Source of the DNA: Diospyros lotus
Taxonomy: Eukaryota; Streptophyta; Magnoliopsida; Ericales; Ebenaceae
NCBI RefSeq assembly: GCF_014633365.1
Contig: NC_068352.1
Coordinates: forward strand, 33,141,310 to 33,205,309
Direction: 5' to 3'
Length of the DNA: 64,000 nucleotides
Position numbers and translations under genes: made by a program. Numbering within the stretch: the first letter of the stretch is position 1; each line of letters begins with the position of its first letter. Below are positions 22,577-36,000 of the stretch, piece after piece. Below the pieces are notes generated by a model. The model worked only from the letters and a program-made list of their open reading frames with translations, ran no database searches and was not told the origin of the DNA.

Positions 22577-24865
22577 GTAGTGAGAAATATAGTCAAAAAA
22601 TAATATATATGATGGTGTTTTTTTTATTATTATTTGAAGAAATTGCATTGTTTTAATTTTATTTTTTATATAAATATTTTTTTTCTTTTAATTTGATAAA
22701 TAGAGTGTGAATGCACTTGCGATGAAGAAAGACAGCTACCAAACTCAAATCAAACTAAAAGGAGTTCAATTAGAAGCCTCTCTTTTTTATCATTGGTTTT
22801 CTTGTTCACATGTGCAAATTGCTTTTCCATGGGGTTACATTGCTTTCCAAATGGTCTAAAGACAGATGATCTTGTGCCCACATCTCCCAAAATGGTTGAA
22901 ATCAAGATCTCAATCAATCATTGTCACATCTTGTTAAAGATTTGCAATGCACTAACTAAAAAATTAAGATAAATTTTGAAATAATTTGAGTCATTTTAAC
23001 ATGTATTTCTAGTGATTTACTTTTTGATATTTTAGATCTTTTGATCGAACAAACTCATTTGCTTGATTAGGAGCCTAATTAACTCTCTCTGATGTATATT
23101 TACCTTAAATGACAGGAGATAAAATTTAATAATAAGAGTCTAAAGTATTAGACTTAAAACTATAAAGAGAGTAAAGCAAATACTTTTGACCTATTTGAAA
23201 GAGTTGTTCAAAAATAAAAAATTATATTTATCAAAAATAAATCTCACTAACGGTTGTCTATAAGTATAACTTAAATTATAAAAATCTTGATAAATTTACT
23301 TAAAAATCATATTTAGAACCGTCTATTTTTACTCTATTTCTTCTCTTCTTTTACTCCTTGTATTTTCCCATTTTTTAAGGAAGATCTGATCATTTTCAAA
23401 TACTAATATCATTAAAGAAGCAATCTAAAGAGTCTTTTTTTTTTCCCTTTCTAAGTCTTGGTTAACCTCATGCTTTCCTTATGCATCACATGCCATGGCC
23501 CATGGCTTCTTTTTCTCTATTCTAATCATGCCAATTGGCAATACATGTATCAAAATTATAGTTATTTCTAATTTTTTTTAAAAAAAAATTATTATTAGAC
23601 ATCACGTGTCTTATCAATTAAAGTTTTGCGAGTATCTCGCTAAACATACAATGACATATGTCTTATTGGATTTTTTGCTAACTGACAAAAAGATTCACAA
23701 TTAATAGATTTTTCTCGAAGTTTAAAAATTTTGTCGAGAATCTTACTTGACTGTTATAAGTTTTATCTATACAAGAATAAGACTTTTATCACTTAAAGAT
23801 TTAATATTATTTATTTTATTTATTTCTAAATAGTAACTTGATTCTCAAATACTACAGTGAGGGAGAAAGCCCCTCCCTTATAAAAAAATTTAGACTCGAG
23901 ATAATCTTTGACCTAACTTAAACTGATCTATATATATATATATTTATAAAGAAGTAATATACATTAAACTTATATGAAAATGATCTATCTATATATATGT
24001 ATATATATATTACGGTCTGGTATAATATTCCAAGACGAACCATGGCCAGTAAATATATACATATTTCCATGAATTTGTCAGTGCCCGACATTAATTAAAC
24101 AAAAAGATGGCCATTGTTTATGAAGCATTAACATAAAATTTGCCTCTCAGTACTCCACTGTAGCTATCTCTCTCTCCACCACCTTCTAATGGGTCATATG
24201 CTTACATATATATCTAATTCTCCATACAGTGTTGTCTGTCATGAAGCACCATCTAAATGGATTGCCGAAAGAAGCTTCTTAATGTTAACTCTGCACGCAG
24301 AATTATTCTATCTTTGCAAAAACTTATTTTTAAATAGAAATCTTTCCTTTATATATATATAGAGAGAGACACACACACACACAAGGCTCCAGAATGGGCA
24401 TTTTGGATGAAAAGGTTAGTACTTTTATATGGAAATAAGTTCTTGTGTTTGTACGTAGCATTCATAAAGACAGAAATAATTAATAAAACCCTGTTCTTGA
24501 TATGCTGCATGGGCATAACCAAAATTAAACAAATTGTTAAGTCTACCCAACAAAACAATAACCGATTAATAGTACATGTAATCTATTCATCAAAAGGTTG
24601 GTAGTTTGATTACGATCAGTGTGCAAAGCTCTTGCTTAATATATAGAACAGGAGAGGCCTTTACCTAGCAAGAAAAAGTAAAAAGAACAGAGAGATGCAG
24701 TACCCATAAAAAAAAAAAAAAAAAAACTAGTTCTAATTAACACATTTCTCTCTGAAACCTTCTAGTTAGCCATTCATCTGCTTCTGAGTCTACCAAGCCC
24801 GTCCAAGTGTTGCAAAAACTCTTGACTCTAATCGGTCGCCTGTTTTCTTAGTAATGAGGCATTAT
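21233..24865. other. Long intergenic stretch between genes
   Basis: No gene recognised in 3.6 kb. It holds microsatellites: (TA)n followed by (CA)n at about 22545-22576, TA tracts at 23930 and 24000, and (TA)(GA)(CA) at 24350-24383. ORFs such as 21940-22200 have no family features. Confidence 0.5.
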
Positions 24866-25195
24866 CTAGTGGTGTTTTGGATCGGGCCCTCCGGGGCTGG
24901 TCCTTTTGGACTCGTCATATTGGTTGTCAAGAACACCTCTTCTTCTTGCCTTGAACATTTCTTGGGCATTAGCAATGAGTGCCCTCTTGGCCGGCCTTGA
25001 AGGAAATGGGGCTGGTTTTGGGAACCCTCCCAACTGGCTGAACTGTGATTGAGTATGCATAACACCTTCTTGGCCAGAAGTCCAAGTTAGTGTTTGCTTA
25101 AGTTTTCTTGAGAGCTGGGGAATGGAGAGAGTTTGAGAGGGTGAAAGAGAGAGCAAGAGAAGGGCAAGGCAGAGCCAAAGCTTCAGGCAAGCCAT
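24866..25195 (-). CDS. CLE: CLE-family secreted peptide precursor, second copy
   Basis: Single-exon 109-aa precursor. A strong signal peptide covers residues 1-23 ('MACLKLWLCLALLLLSLSPS'), then comes a variable domain, a basic stretch ('RPAKRA', 'KARRRG'), and the C-terminal motif RTSPGGPDPKHH directly before the stop. Threonine at motif position 2 and Lys at position 10 distinguish it from the usual R-L/V-SPGGPDP-R/Q-HH forms. The preceding Lys-Arg could be part of the processing site. Expected role: extracellular ligand for a CLV1/BAM-class receptor. It lies 6.5 kb above the other CLE gene in the same orientation, suggesting tandem duplication followed by divergence. The start is fixed by the signal peptide and the TATA box at 25268-25275. 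Confidence 0.93.
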   Translation of the reverse strand: MACLKLWLCLALLLLSLSPSQTLSIPQLSRKLKQTLTWTSGQEGVMHTQSQFSQLGGFPKPAPFPSRPAKRALIANAQEMFKARRRGVLDNQYDESKRTSPGGPDPKHH

Positions 25196-25267
25196 TGTTG
25201 AGATTCTAAATGAATATATGCATGTAATGTGGCTTAGTGTAGTAGAGATGGTTGGAGGGTGGTGGGA

Positions 25268-25275
25268 TTTATATA
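25268..25275 (-). promoter_or_regulatory. TATA box of the second CLE gene
   Basis: TATATAAA on the minus strand, 73 bp above the ATG, implying a leader of about 40 bases. Confidence 0.6.
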
Positions 25276-26273
25276 GAGTTCAATCCAATGGGACTAGTAA
25301 TTATAAAATTCAACACGGACGATCACTTGAAGGAGGATTCCACTTCCACTATGTGAATTAAAGTGAGTGGACAAACTATTTGATTCAGATTCATACACTA
25401 AGGTGACACCTGTGAAATTTCATTTAGTTTTTCCTCTTTTCCATTTGAAAACATATAATATATGCATGCTCTTATTGCAGTAAAATTCCCCAAATAAACC
25501 CACTTCACATAACGTCAAGTTTTAAACACTTTGTCGCGAACAAAAACTCTTAGGTTTTTGGTATGAAAAGAGAATGCATTAAAAAAAAAAAAAAAAGGCA
25601 CTAGTGGCCACTGTAGCTAAGCGGGATTTATTTTTGTCGGGTTTTGATCTTGGCCTCAAATATTCTTTCCTTGCAAACGTGGATCTCAAATATGTTTTTG
25701 TTTTGTTGATGTGTGAAAAGAAAGGTGACAAGCTCCAAAAAGCGTCCAATGTTCACCAAGGTTTGTGTACACAATCTATTTCACATTAGTAAGAAGCAAG
25801 TAATGACAAAGAGAGTACCAGGTCCATGGCAAGTCAAGCATTTTCCCTTTGTTTGTATTATGGATTTGTGGCAATATTATTCAGAAGCTGATGCTATGAG
25901 ACGCCAGTATTGGGTGAAGCTTTTGGTTGGAGACCTTTTCCCCTTCCCCTTCCCCAAACGACATTGAAGAGCCAGAGATCATCATTCAGCTCAATTGGGG
26001 TCACGGTTCAAATCAGTATCTGTCAACTTCAATTCTCTCTGTTGATGAAGAGACCTTAAACAACCCTTGGGGGCTTCACTATTGGATCTTGTGTTTTATG
26101 GACTCGGACGACTCTCAATCTTGTCAGGATAGTGTTTTGTGGGAATTCATTATTACAAACAACCCACTCGCGGTCGGCTGCAGCTCGTGGACTAAGATAT
26201 ATATGTTTGAACATTGATTAAAGTGTGTGTTTGTGTGTGTAAGGTTCTTGTTAAATTGACCCATTATCTGAAA
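25276..26273. other. Intergenic, upstream of the second CLE gene
   Basis: Several overlapping plus-strand ORFs of 60-96 codons (25604-26217) have no recognisable domain and no consistent frame. I treat them as chance. An A-run lies at about 25580-25596. Confidence 0.45.
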
Positions 26274-26459
26274 CAGTGGTGGAGTCAGAATCTTGGGTCG
26301 GCAGGCATTACTTAATTGTCTCCTATCTTTTTTATTTTGAGGGGACAAATATTAGAGGATATAATAATTAATATACACAACTTCAAAGGGTCAAAGGACA
26401 ATTTTAGAAGTTGAGGGGGGATAATTGCACACCTTTAATTGTATGTAATTCCGCCCCTG
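26274..26459. mobile_element. hAT-type MITE, 186 bp, perfect 8-bp target duplication
   Basis: Flanked by ATCTGAAA at 26266-26273 and 26460-26467. Ends are CAGTGGTGGAGTC on the left and the complement of CAGGGGCGGAATT on the right. The 8-bp duplication and CAG-starting TIRs are typical of hAT. The same TIR family occurs at 54264-54417. Confidence 0.85.
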
Positions 26460-26599
26460 ATCTGAAACACCGAGCAAACCCACCCCATCCTCAAGTAGAA
26501 AAATATTTCTTTTCTTATAACCAAAGAGACAAAAAGAGAAGTGAATGAGACTTCAAGACAAGGGAAAATGACCTCTACATCTCTTCCAAACTACATAAG

Positions 26600-26876
26600 A
26601 AAGCTGTAAACTTGATACACAGATGCAGTAATTGTTAAGAGAAGATTCAGCTAAGACACACTTACAGAGAAGGAGATGGGGTGGCTGATTGTTTAGCAAA
26701 TCTCGCATTAGGACAAGGGTTAGGTCTACATTGGCATGAAGCTCCACCAAGTGCTCGCTTTGATAAGTATTTTGCAGGAGGATGAGAGAGCACTAGTTTT
26801 CCTTAGCAGAGTTAGTTCGTAGGTGGGTTGCACCCTCCATCGTCCCCCCCCCCCCAAAAAAAATAAAATAAAATAA

Positions 26877-26930
<54 letters not shown>

Positions 26931-26942
26931 TAAATAAATAAA
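26600..26942 (+). mobile_element. LINE 3' end: RNase H remnant and AT-rich tail
   Basis: 26657-26785 is open and encodes 'HTYREGDGVADCLANLALGQ' then 'HWHEAPPSARFDKYF' before a stop. This is the C-terminal RNase H block of plant L1-type LINEs, with the conserved REG..AD.LAN pattern. It is followed by a short UTR, a C run, an A-rich stretch and (AAT)n at about 26877-26925, consistent with an expanded LINE tail. The 5' part is truncated. Confidence 0.75.
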
Positions 26943-27492
26943 AACTAAAGTTACCTACTCCTCTACAAGTTTAAGGTTAAACTCTTTGAAAAGACAGCAA
27001 TTTAATATATTATCAAAGCTAGGTGTGGTCATTAGTTTATCACTATCAATTGGATATATTTAGTTAAATATATATCGTAAAATTTTTGCACTTAAGTGAT
27101 GAATAAAGATTAACAGTTAACATGATAACAATGATATGAATAATGAATCATATAAATTTATTTAATTAGTTGAAAAATGTCTCTTAGTCAAAGACCAATG
27201 ATGGGCACCCCAGCTAACGAGATTATAACCTAATAAGAACAATGACGTAATGGATGACTCAGGAGGATAAACCTAATGCCAAAAGGTAAGACTACTTTAC
27301 TATTTATATTGGTTTAAGGTTGGCTGATCAGTGCTAAAGCTTGAAAAGCACCAAACTTTTTTTTTCCCCGAGTAATACAAAAACTTCTTGACAGAAGTGC
27401 ATAACAAAAGAATTTTGTGCTCTTTTTAATGTGATCCTTTCCTAATGTTTTGATTATGCACGTATCCTCAAAGTATGTGGTTGAAATATGTA
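26943..27492. other. Intergenic, no feature seen
   Basis: AT-rich, no coding signal. Confidence 0.5.
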
Positions 27493-28095
27493 GGGCCAAA
27501 CCTATAATTTAATCTTTGTTGTTTGATTTTTTTTTCATGTGGCAATTCAAATTTTTTGTAATTTCAATTATATTTTTGGACTATGTATTTTTTAGTTAAT
27601 TGTACACCTCACTAGCGTGATAAAGAACTCAGGTTATCGACACACTTAAACTCGATTGAAGACTTATAGAAGAAGTTGTCATTCTTCGAGCAAGCACGAG
27701 AACTGTGGCAACGAACTTGCCATTGTCCGAGGCGAATAACATAAGCAGCGAGGTGTCGTGGTAGTGGTGGATAGAAGGATCATTAGAGGAAGGGTTTAGT
27801 GGTGGCTACTGTGGCGTGTGGAATAACCGGAATCAGTTTTATGTTCACATCGACGTCACTTTTTCTCTTTTAGTACTAATAGCAAAGGTTCAATGGAAGC
27901 ACCAAGAAGTGTTATCGTTGTTGCTTATAGCCATATCTAGTTGCTGAAGCTTTGTCTAGGTGCGGTTCTAGTATTTATCTTTTCACTTCTTAGCTATTTC
28001 TTTATTAGCAAGTGTGTATTACATGCTCTAACTCAATTTTGACGAGGTATGCAATTAACTAAAAATACATGGTCCAAAAGTGTAATCGAATACAC
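27493..28095. mobile_element. Foldback element, copy 2, with unrelated centre
   Basis: The left arm ('atttcaattatatttttgga' then 'ttttttagttaattgta') is matched in reverse complement on the right ('caattaactaaaaatacatg' then 'ccaaaagtgtaatcga'). The arms enclose about 400 bp of sequence (27610-28030) that the other copies lack and that has no recognised content. Confidence 0.5.
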
Positions 28096-30042
28096 TTTTG
28101 ATCGACATGTTATGTAGCAATGCCTAGTCATATGAGTTGACATCTAATACTTATTGCTTGGTAATAGGATATTGCTTGAACATTAAATGAACATAATTGT
28201 AATATGGAAAATATGATGGCAATAATAAAAGATTTCTTTCTATATATATATATGTGCAATAGTCACCAAAAATTCTATATAGAAAAATTTCAATGTCACC
28301 TTATTTTACAAGCATTTATTATATTAACATTTATAAAAATATTATTTATTGTTTTTGATAAAAGAAGAGAAGCAATTCCGTAAAAACGAGTAGAGAAACA
28401 CCTCTAAGGGTTAGCCAATAATTGCCTTTTCCGTCACCAAGGTTAAAGTTTTTATAAGGCAAAGTCATTTACAGAATTTCATGTACTCAGATAATATATA
28501 TATACATGATTTATGAGTTATTACATGTACCCATGAATTTACCTAGGAAGGAAATAGTTGTTAGTTCGGGTTAATTTTCCATGCATAAGATGAGTTTTGT
28601 GGAAAAGAAGGGACAATTAGGAAGAAAACAAAATGAATAATGTTACAAATGCTGGTGAAATATGTCAAAACACTTGGCTGATTAGGGCATTTTCCATTAT
28701 TGCCCTCATTTTTTTTCTTAAAAATAAGAAAGATTGGGGGCATCAAGAGAAATGTCAGTTGTATTTCAGCACAGTTGACTGACATTTCTAATACGATCCA
28801 AACAAAATTACAATATCATTTCAAATTAAAAAAAAAAAAACTAGTCAACTAAGTGCAGAGCTGGACCATCTGCTGTCAGACACATCATCAAAAAGTGTCA
28901 AATAAAGGCTGACACGGCATCTTTTAATTGGGTCACCAACCCACAAACCTTGAAATTGACCAGCAAAGAAGTGCCCAATCCGTAAAGAGTTTTGACTTTA
29001 AAAATTGAGTGGGTAGAGTAGTGCTTCTAAGGAAAGCACTCAAAACTTTTCAAGGTTTCTGCCACTAGGAGCTAAATCCAAAAACTTGGTGATAGGGGAG
29101 GCTTGTCTTATTCTCAACACTAGAAATGTTAATCCCTTTCCATAAATGGATAATTTGGATTACAATGCTTAAATCAGTTGATCGGGATTAGCCACTTAAT
29201 CAGATCAATAATTGGATGGCCTTTCTTAATCTAATAGTCAAAATGCACGTGTTAACAACTTATAATTTTTCGTTTGGAACGATAATCAAACTCAAAGTAA
29301 GAATCTTTTTATCATGATTAAGTGCCCAAATAAATACTTTCCATTCTTGGAGTAGTCAATTGGCATTAGACCTTGTAATGGAAAACTTTTTGGTGGCACT
29401 AAGCAATAATTTAGTCCATAGAGTTTGCATGGACGGGGGATGTAATAAAGAATCACTTCAAAGGACTTGCAATTTAACTCCACTAGAAGTGGAACTTAAT
29501 CTCTTCCCAGTCCACTGTCACCATTAAATGTGCAATGCTCTCTATCTTCAGTACTTAAAACTTTTCTGCATAAAATACAGTTGAACTTGGCATAAAAAAC
29601 AAGGTATTAAGTCTTTACCTCATAATGTGGAGTCATCATCTATACGAATTCCAGCTTGCCAGGTGCCTCTATTAATGACCTTATCTTCTATAATGTCCTC
29701 GTAATTCATATCAACCTAAATGTCTCCCATCATTTCTATCACTTAATATCTGGAAATAGCTTTTGAAACCTATTCATCAATTGCATTCTCCCAATAGCAA
29801 CAAATCACAACAAAATAAATTCAAGACTTGTAAATGTACTGGTTATTTCAATTTCTAGCTAAAAGGTTGCAGCAGTATTTTCTCTACAGAAGACTATACA
29901 GATTTACAGTAGTTTCCTGTAATAGGAAAGAGATGGACACAGCCATATGGAGTATGAAGGATAGCAGATTAGCATCAACACAGGCAAGAGTTCCACAAAT
30001 AGCTATTCTGAATCACTATGAGATATAGAGAGCATACACTCA
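28096..30042. other. Intergenic, includes 3' flank of the SPD1-like gene
   Basis: No gene recognised. The 3' UTR of the minus-strand SPD1-like gene should end somewhere below 30043. Confidence 0.5.
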
Positions 30043-33000
30043 CTAATCAGGCAGGAGGGGCAATCTATCAACAACGAAGGTCGAGCCATTTGTTTCGGCA
30101 CTGGGCCTGAATAAGTCATCAAACGCCCTACAGGCATCAACTCTATCACTGTCACGGCTGTCTTCATCCTCCATAGTCTGCAATGGAAGGATACGGAGCC
30201 GTATGTCTGGCTCTGTACCAACTCTCACCGATTTTAAGTTGTACTTACGGGCGAGGTCCTTCTGAAGCAACAGGATGTTGGATGGCCTAGGGAGTAACTC
30301 CACGGGTTCCCCCTTTGGAATTACTACTTTCTCAATGGCTACCCTGGCCTCCTGTTAGACAAGTAAAAAAATAATATGCATAAGCATACACATATGGGTG
30401 TGTGTGTGTGTGTGCTGAAGTTCTAAGCTACAACATCATCTAAGCAAGGTTTTAATCTGAAAGCAGGAGGCATTGTATCATTCAGTTATAGACATTTCTT
30501 TTGGAGGATCATCACACTGTCAAAATAATCAACAAATGATTCCTTGTCCAATACCTTGTAATAGCCAAAGAAATCTACTCTTACCATATTAATGGAACTC
30601 GTCATATTATTAGTTACAGAATATGTCTATATATATATATAAATATTAGTTCGTGATATTATAGCAAGTTAAAGAGGTATTTTCTTTTCTTGTTCTTTCT
30701 TTCTTTCTGTCTTTTTAACATTTTGGCACATATAGCACCTTCAATTTGCCAACACTTGCAGCCTGCCAGGAATAATGTTGCAAGAAAAGGAAAATAGAGA
30801 GAAATTTCGTTTTCACCTCCAAGGCATCAATCTTCTCAGAGACGTTTATTTTATCTTCTGACTCATAATCCTTGAAACCATCTGCCCTGTCGGCAATTAA
30901 TGCCCGCATGGCTTTTGTTAACTGTGTTAATGAACTTGTCTGCAGAAAATATATAATTAGTTATAATGATTTAATTGAAGTGAGTGGAACAGGAGATTTT
31001 TAAACATGAATGCATTAACAATAGAAGTGATTCATAGGGATAATATGACCTTTGTGACATAAATTGGTATGCCATGAGATCTAGCTGCAGCTTGAATTCG
31101 AGAATTCTTCTTGAGCTTGGATTGCAAGGCAAGTAGTGCATCTGCTTCACTGATGTTATCGGTAATTTTGATCTCATCATCCATCTTTAGTTGTTTAATC
31201 CCTTGCATCACACTTGTTTCCAGGATCTACAGTACCTGCTCACTTCATAAGTTCCAAGGCAATAATTTCTTTCTATAATGCACTAGCTACTGCGAGTTCT
31301 GGCAAATAGAATTAGCCATCTTGATAAGTGAAGAAGTCAGATCAACACAGATCATTGTTTGATTTTTCCCATAAGAAACAAAAGGAGGTCAAAAACCTAA
31401 ACCAGAAATATTCGTTAATATCAAGGGTCAAGGCTTGGTGGGCCTAGCAGCATACTTACTAGGTAAGCTGATGAATGATGTATAATAAAAACCAAGGTGA
31501 CAGGTCACCTTTATGGTTAAGTTTGCTAAAAATTAGCCACTCAAATGAACAAACGACAACCTAATAAGCTATACCCTAGAACACAGTCCAAAGGACAACT
31601 GTGCAAGCAATTGTCAAGAAAGCTCCTCCATTCATATACACTGAGAGACAATTGTCACCCCCAAGGTGTTCATCTTTTCATGCCTTCTTATTCATCCATG
31701 AAAACAAACACTCAACAAGGACGGAGACCACTATAGCGGCGGAAGGAGAAACAACTTGCCATTTTTTCGCTAGGCAAGAAACTAACAGTTATTAAGAAGT
31801 TTGACTACAATTAAGAGCAATAGCTTTCTTTCTTCCTCATTTACTCAGTAGAATCCACTTAATAAAGCTGGATGACAGGTTAAAGAAAAATGTATAAAAA
31901 GAAAATGATGATTGCACTTTAATAGCAAAAAGAAAAAAAGAAAAGAAAAAAAAAGAGCAATGTGTTGCCAATGAACTTTCTGCCCTTCTTTTCTATATTT
32001 TTCCATGCCAAATGAAACATGATCAATTCCTCTAGGAAATTCGAGAATAGAAGAAATACTACATTTAAATGGTTGAAGTGTTTGACAATGATGTCTTACC
32101 CCATAAATAAACAAGCGAAGAGGGGCGCCATCTTCATACAAATCTTCTTGCATGATTTGAGGTATTTCAGAAGTGAATTCATTATGACTAGGACCCTCAT
32201 CATTCATTTGTTGAATATCTTCAATCGCACTTTTATTTTCCTGATTCAGAGAATCATCAACGGGAGGTTTGTTTTCAACAGTTCCATCTTCTGATCCCTG
32301 GTTTATCTTGCGTACTTCAAAGAACGGAGAGCGGCCTTCCTCAACATAAAAGTAGCAGCATGTCAAAAACTGAGTCAACAAGGCATGGCAATTCATTAAA
32401 ACGTATAGAAAAGAAAATTAAACATAAAGGAAAAGGTACCAGAAAGAATAGCATCCACCGTTGCTTCTAAGTAACGATGGACTCGCAGCTCATTCTTTGA
32501 AACTATCTCCACACCACAACTAAAAGTTGATGGTCCCTTCCTCTCCAGCACAGTTTTCTGAACTCTCCTCCGACTTGCCTCTTCATCCCCTAGTGTCACA
32601 CTCTGAGAGGTGAAACATTAATATGACAAATCAGAATTAGATAAGCCATCTTACCCTAGGACAACTTGTGCAACAGACAATTAAATAACACAGTATAAAG
32701 ATCTAGAGAGCCATATAATGAATTTAACAAAAACTACATTTCCATATTATGTGAATAGAATAAAGACAGCATAAGCCACTTCAATAATTCATGATCATGC
32801 TAACAATTGTAACATGCTTGGGAGCTTGCCTCTTCATGTCCTTGTATCACACTCCAAGAATATGGATGCATTGATATGATTAATGAGTATAAAGGTAAGC
32901 TGCACAATTTGCATAAATGACGTAAAAGCCATAAAAAAACCCAAAAAGGAAGGATAGGACCATAATCTCTCTATGAGAATAATAGCACAGCATCATAGGA

Positions 33001-36000
33001 TATGAATGAAAATAAAAGATAGAGAACTGGAAACTCATATCAAATAAAAATTCAACAAACACCAAAGATCTGAAGCAATCTTAAATAAATTTAAAATTTT
33101 CACTTTCATCATTCTGCATATGGCACTTGTTAGACATAAAGAGGCATATACTCCCTAACCTGTATCCCTCCAACGAGCATCTCCAGTGAAGGATTCATTA
33201 TTAAATTCTCTATTGTTACTCCATGAGCAGAGGCAACTAGCTGAATTCCACGTTGTGCAATTGTACTTGCAGTCATCGCTTCAAGTTTTGTGCTTATTTC
33301 ATCAATTACAATCACTTGTGGCATATGGTTTTCAACTGCTTCAATCAACACCTATATTGACATCAAAACACAAACAGGGGAACCCCAGTTGAAAAGCTTT
33401 ATCAGTGGACGATAATATCAATATGATGCACTTCAAAGTCAATACTGAAATGATCAAAGAGCATAAATGATGTCATCTACAAATTTGAAAGGTCCAGTTC
33501 AGAATTGCAATAATTAAAGAGCATATGGTATCATCTAAAAATTGATTCTATGCCATGTACAACTAACATATGAATCTTCATCTTTGCCAAGATCAACAAT
33601 CATATACTGTGGAAAGAGTGCTACCTGGCAAGGAACAGTACCCTTTTCCCTGCCCAGTTAAGTAGGACAGTTTTAAATAAAAATTCAGCAAATACCTCAT
33701 GTTGCATATCAGCGTGAGGGACTTGCATCCGGCGAGCATTACCAATTCCAGCATGAGGTATGTCACCATCACCTCCTATTTCATTTGAAGTGTCAACAAT
33801 CATCACACGTCTCTTATAATCATTTGCAAGCATCCGAGCAATGTCCCTGCAAAATTTAGAAAGTCCAGCACCTTTGGATGGTTATAGAAGTGCATCATAT
33901 TGCAGTTCCCTAAAAATAACAGATGTGACATTTGGTTATGCAACAGAAATTGCCGAACTATTTCTTATGCTTTAACTAGATGTTATGTTATTCAAATGGA
34001 AAGTATACTACGGCAATATCTGCTACAAAATACAGTCAGTAGATAACATCATATGACACAATAGATCTATATGAGCAAACCACTTCCTTGATAAAATTCA
34101 TAATTTAGCAGAAGATATTTAATTTTGTAAGTCCTTATTAAATGCTAAATAATAAGAATAAAATTTATTCAGAAGAAAAGAATAATATTCAGAGATGTTT
34201 TGGTTTCAAATTCAGTGCTCCCATCATAAGTTTTGTGCCCCCTTCCTATGAACCAAGCTGAGGCTGGAAGGGTTAAGTGATGTACCAATTTATTTCTCTC
34301 TTGTGCTGGCAAGTTGCAGCTTAGAAACACTGAGCATTTTCTATTATGTCTTTGGTGCACCCATTTCATTCATCCTGTGATGCATATAAAGAGGATGGGA
34401 CAGTGCTCCAGGTCCTTTCTCTGGAAAGGTATTCACGTGAAGGCTTATGGACATAAAGTAGCTTGGATAGAGGTCACCAGACCGAAAGAAGAATGAGGTA
34501 TAGGGTTGAGAAGTTTGGAGCCTGGAATAAGGCTGTGTCATCCAAGTGAATTAGAATGACTTATCAACCTAAATTTGATACTGTGAGGGTTAAGCAGGCT
34601 GTAGCAAATCTACTTGACCAGAAGCAGTTCTAGCTGGCTGGTTTCTTTGGACAATTGTTGTGAGTTAGAGGAAAATTCTGAAATTGAATAGATCTAGTTA
34701 AACCCTTCATCAGATACTCCTATGGTAATGGATCTTCCATTTCTTTGTCGTTTGTCCCTTGTCTGCCAAATGGATCCATTGCTCTCAGCTAGATGATATA
34801 ATCATCCATATCTCAAGTTGCGTAAAGAGGCAACCACCAGAGTATTATTTGAGACAATCATTTGAGCCAGTCTGACCCAACTGACCAGACAGATGCCTTC
34901 TCTCCACCACTAAAGCATATTAGAAAGGATGTTTTAGTCTGGACTCCTTATTAGTCAGGGGATTCCTCAGTTGTTTCGGCACTGTCTCAGAGATTATCAT
35001 GATGGGGTGGACAGGCAGCATTTGTCTATATGAGGATTGCAGCTTTAATTTGTAGCTTGATATGTTTCCTTTTGCTGCTCTATCACAGCTCATACCTGGT
35101 TAGGCTTGATCCAATGTTTTGTTTTATTAACTTTTTTAGTTGGTTGGGAACTTGGGATAAATATCTTTATACTACAAATACTCTCCATCATGTATACACC
35201 TGGACTATGATGATCCTTGTAGTTTGTATTTATTATGTTTCTTCTGTCTACAGGCTCTTGCCCAAAAAAGAAGGTTCAACTAAGAATTTCATCTACAAAT
35301 AATCTCCATCCTTTGTGCGCCTGGGCTATGATCTTTGAAGATTCTATCGATTACTTTTCTTCTATGTAAAGACTCTTGCCCTAAAAAGAAGGTACAATTA
35401 ACATTTTTTTTTTGGGTTAGGTAAAGGAGCTATAATTAACAATTTTAGAACATGTTTTCAAATTTACTAAGTCATCAAACTATGTTATTTGTTTCAATTG
35501 TAAGACACCATCAATCTTCCTCATCCACATCAACCATTAGCAGATGATGTAACCCACACCATCTGCACTGTTATCCAGATTATGTGCTATTCATTTGCCA
35601 AGTCATCCAAATTGATTAACTGCAAAACATTAAAATCTAAAAAAAAAAAAAATCTTTCAGCACATATTTTATCTAAGTTATTTGGTTTATAAAAAAGTAC
35701 TTTGTATCAAAAAAATATTAAGTTTCTCTTTTGTATTTATATAAAAGATTTCATACAAATAAAATTTTGATAAAACAAATTTTATATGGAAAAAAATTAT
35801 ACAAACAAATTTAACTATAGCTTTGTATAAACATATTTTTGTAAAATTTTTTTGAACGAAACAAATTTTATACAACCAAAGTTTTCACAAAATTTTTGTT
35901 CTATAAAATAAAATTCTTAAATTTTTATATAATTTTTTGTATACAAAACAATAGTTAAAAAACATGTTTGTACAAAAATTTTCTTGTATAAAAAATTTAT

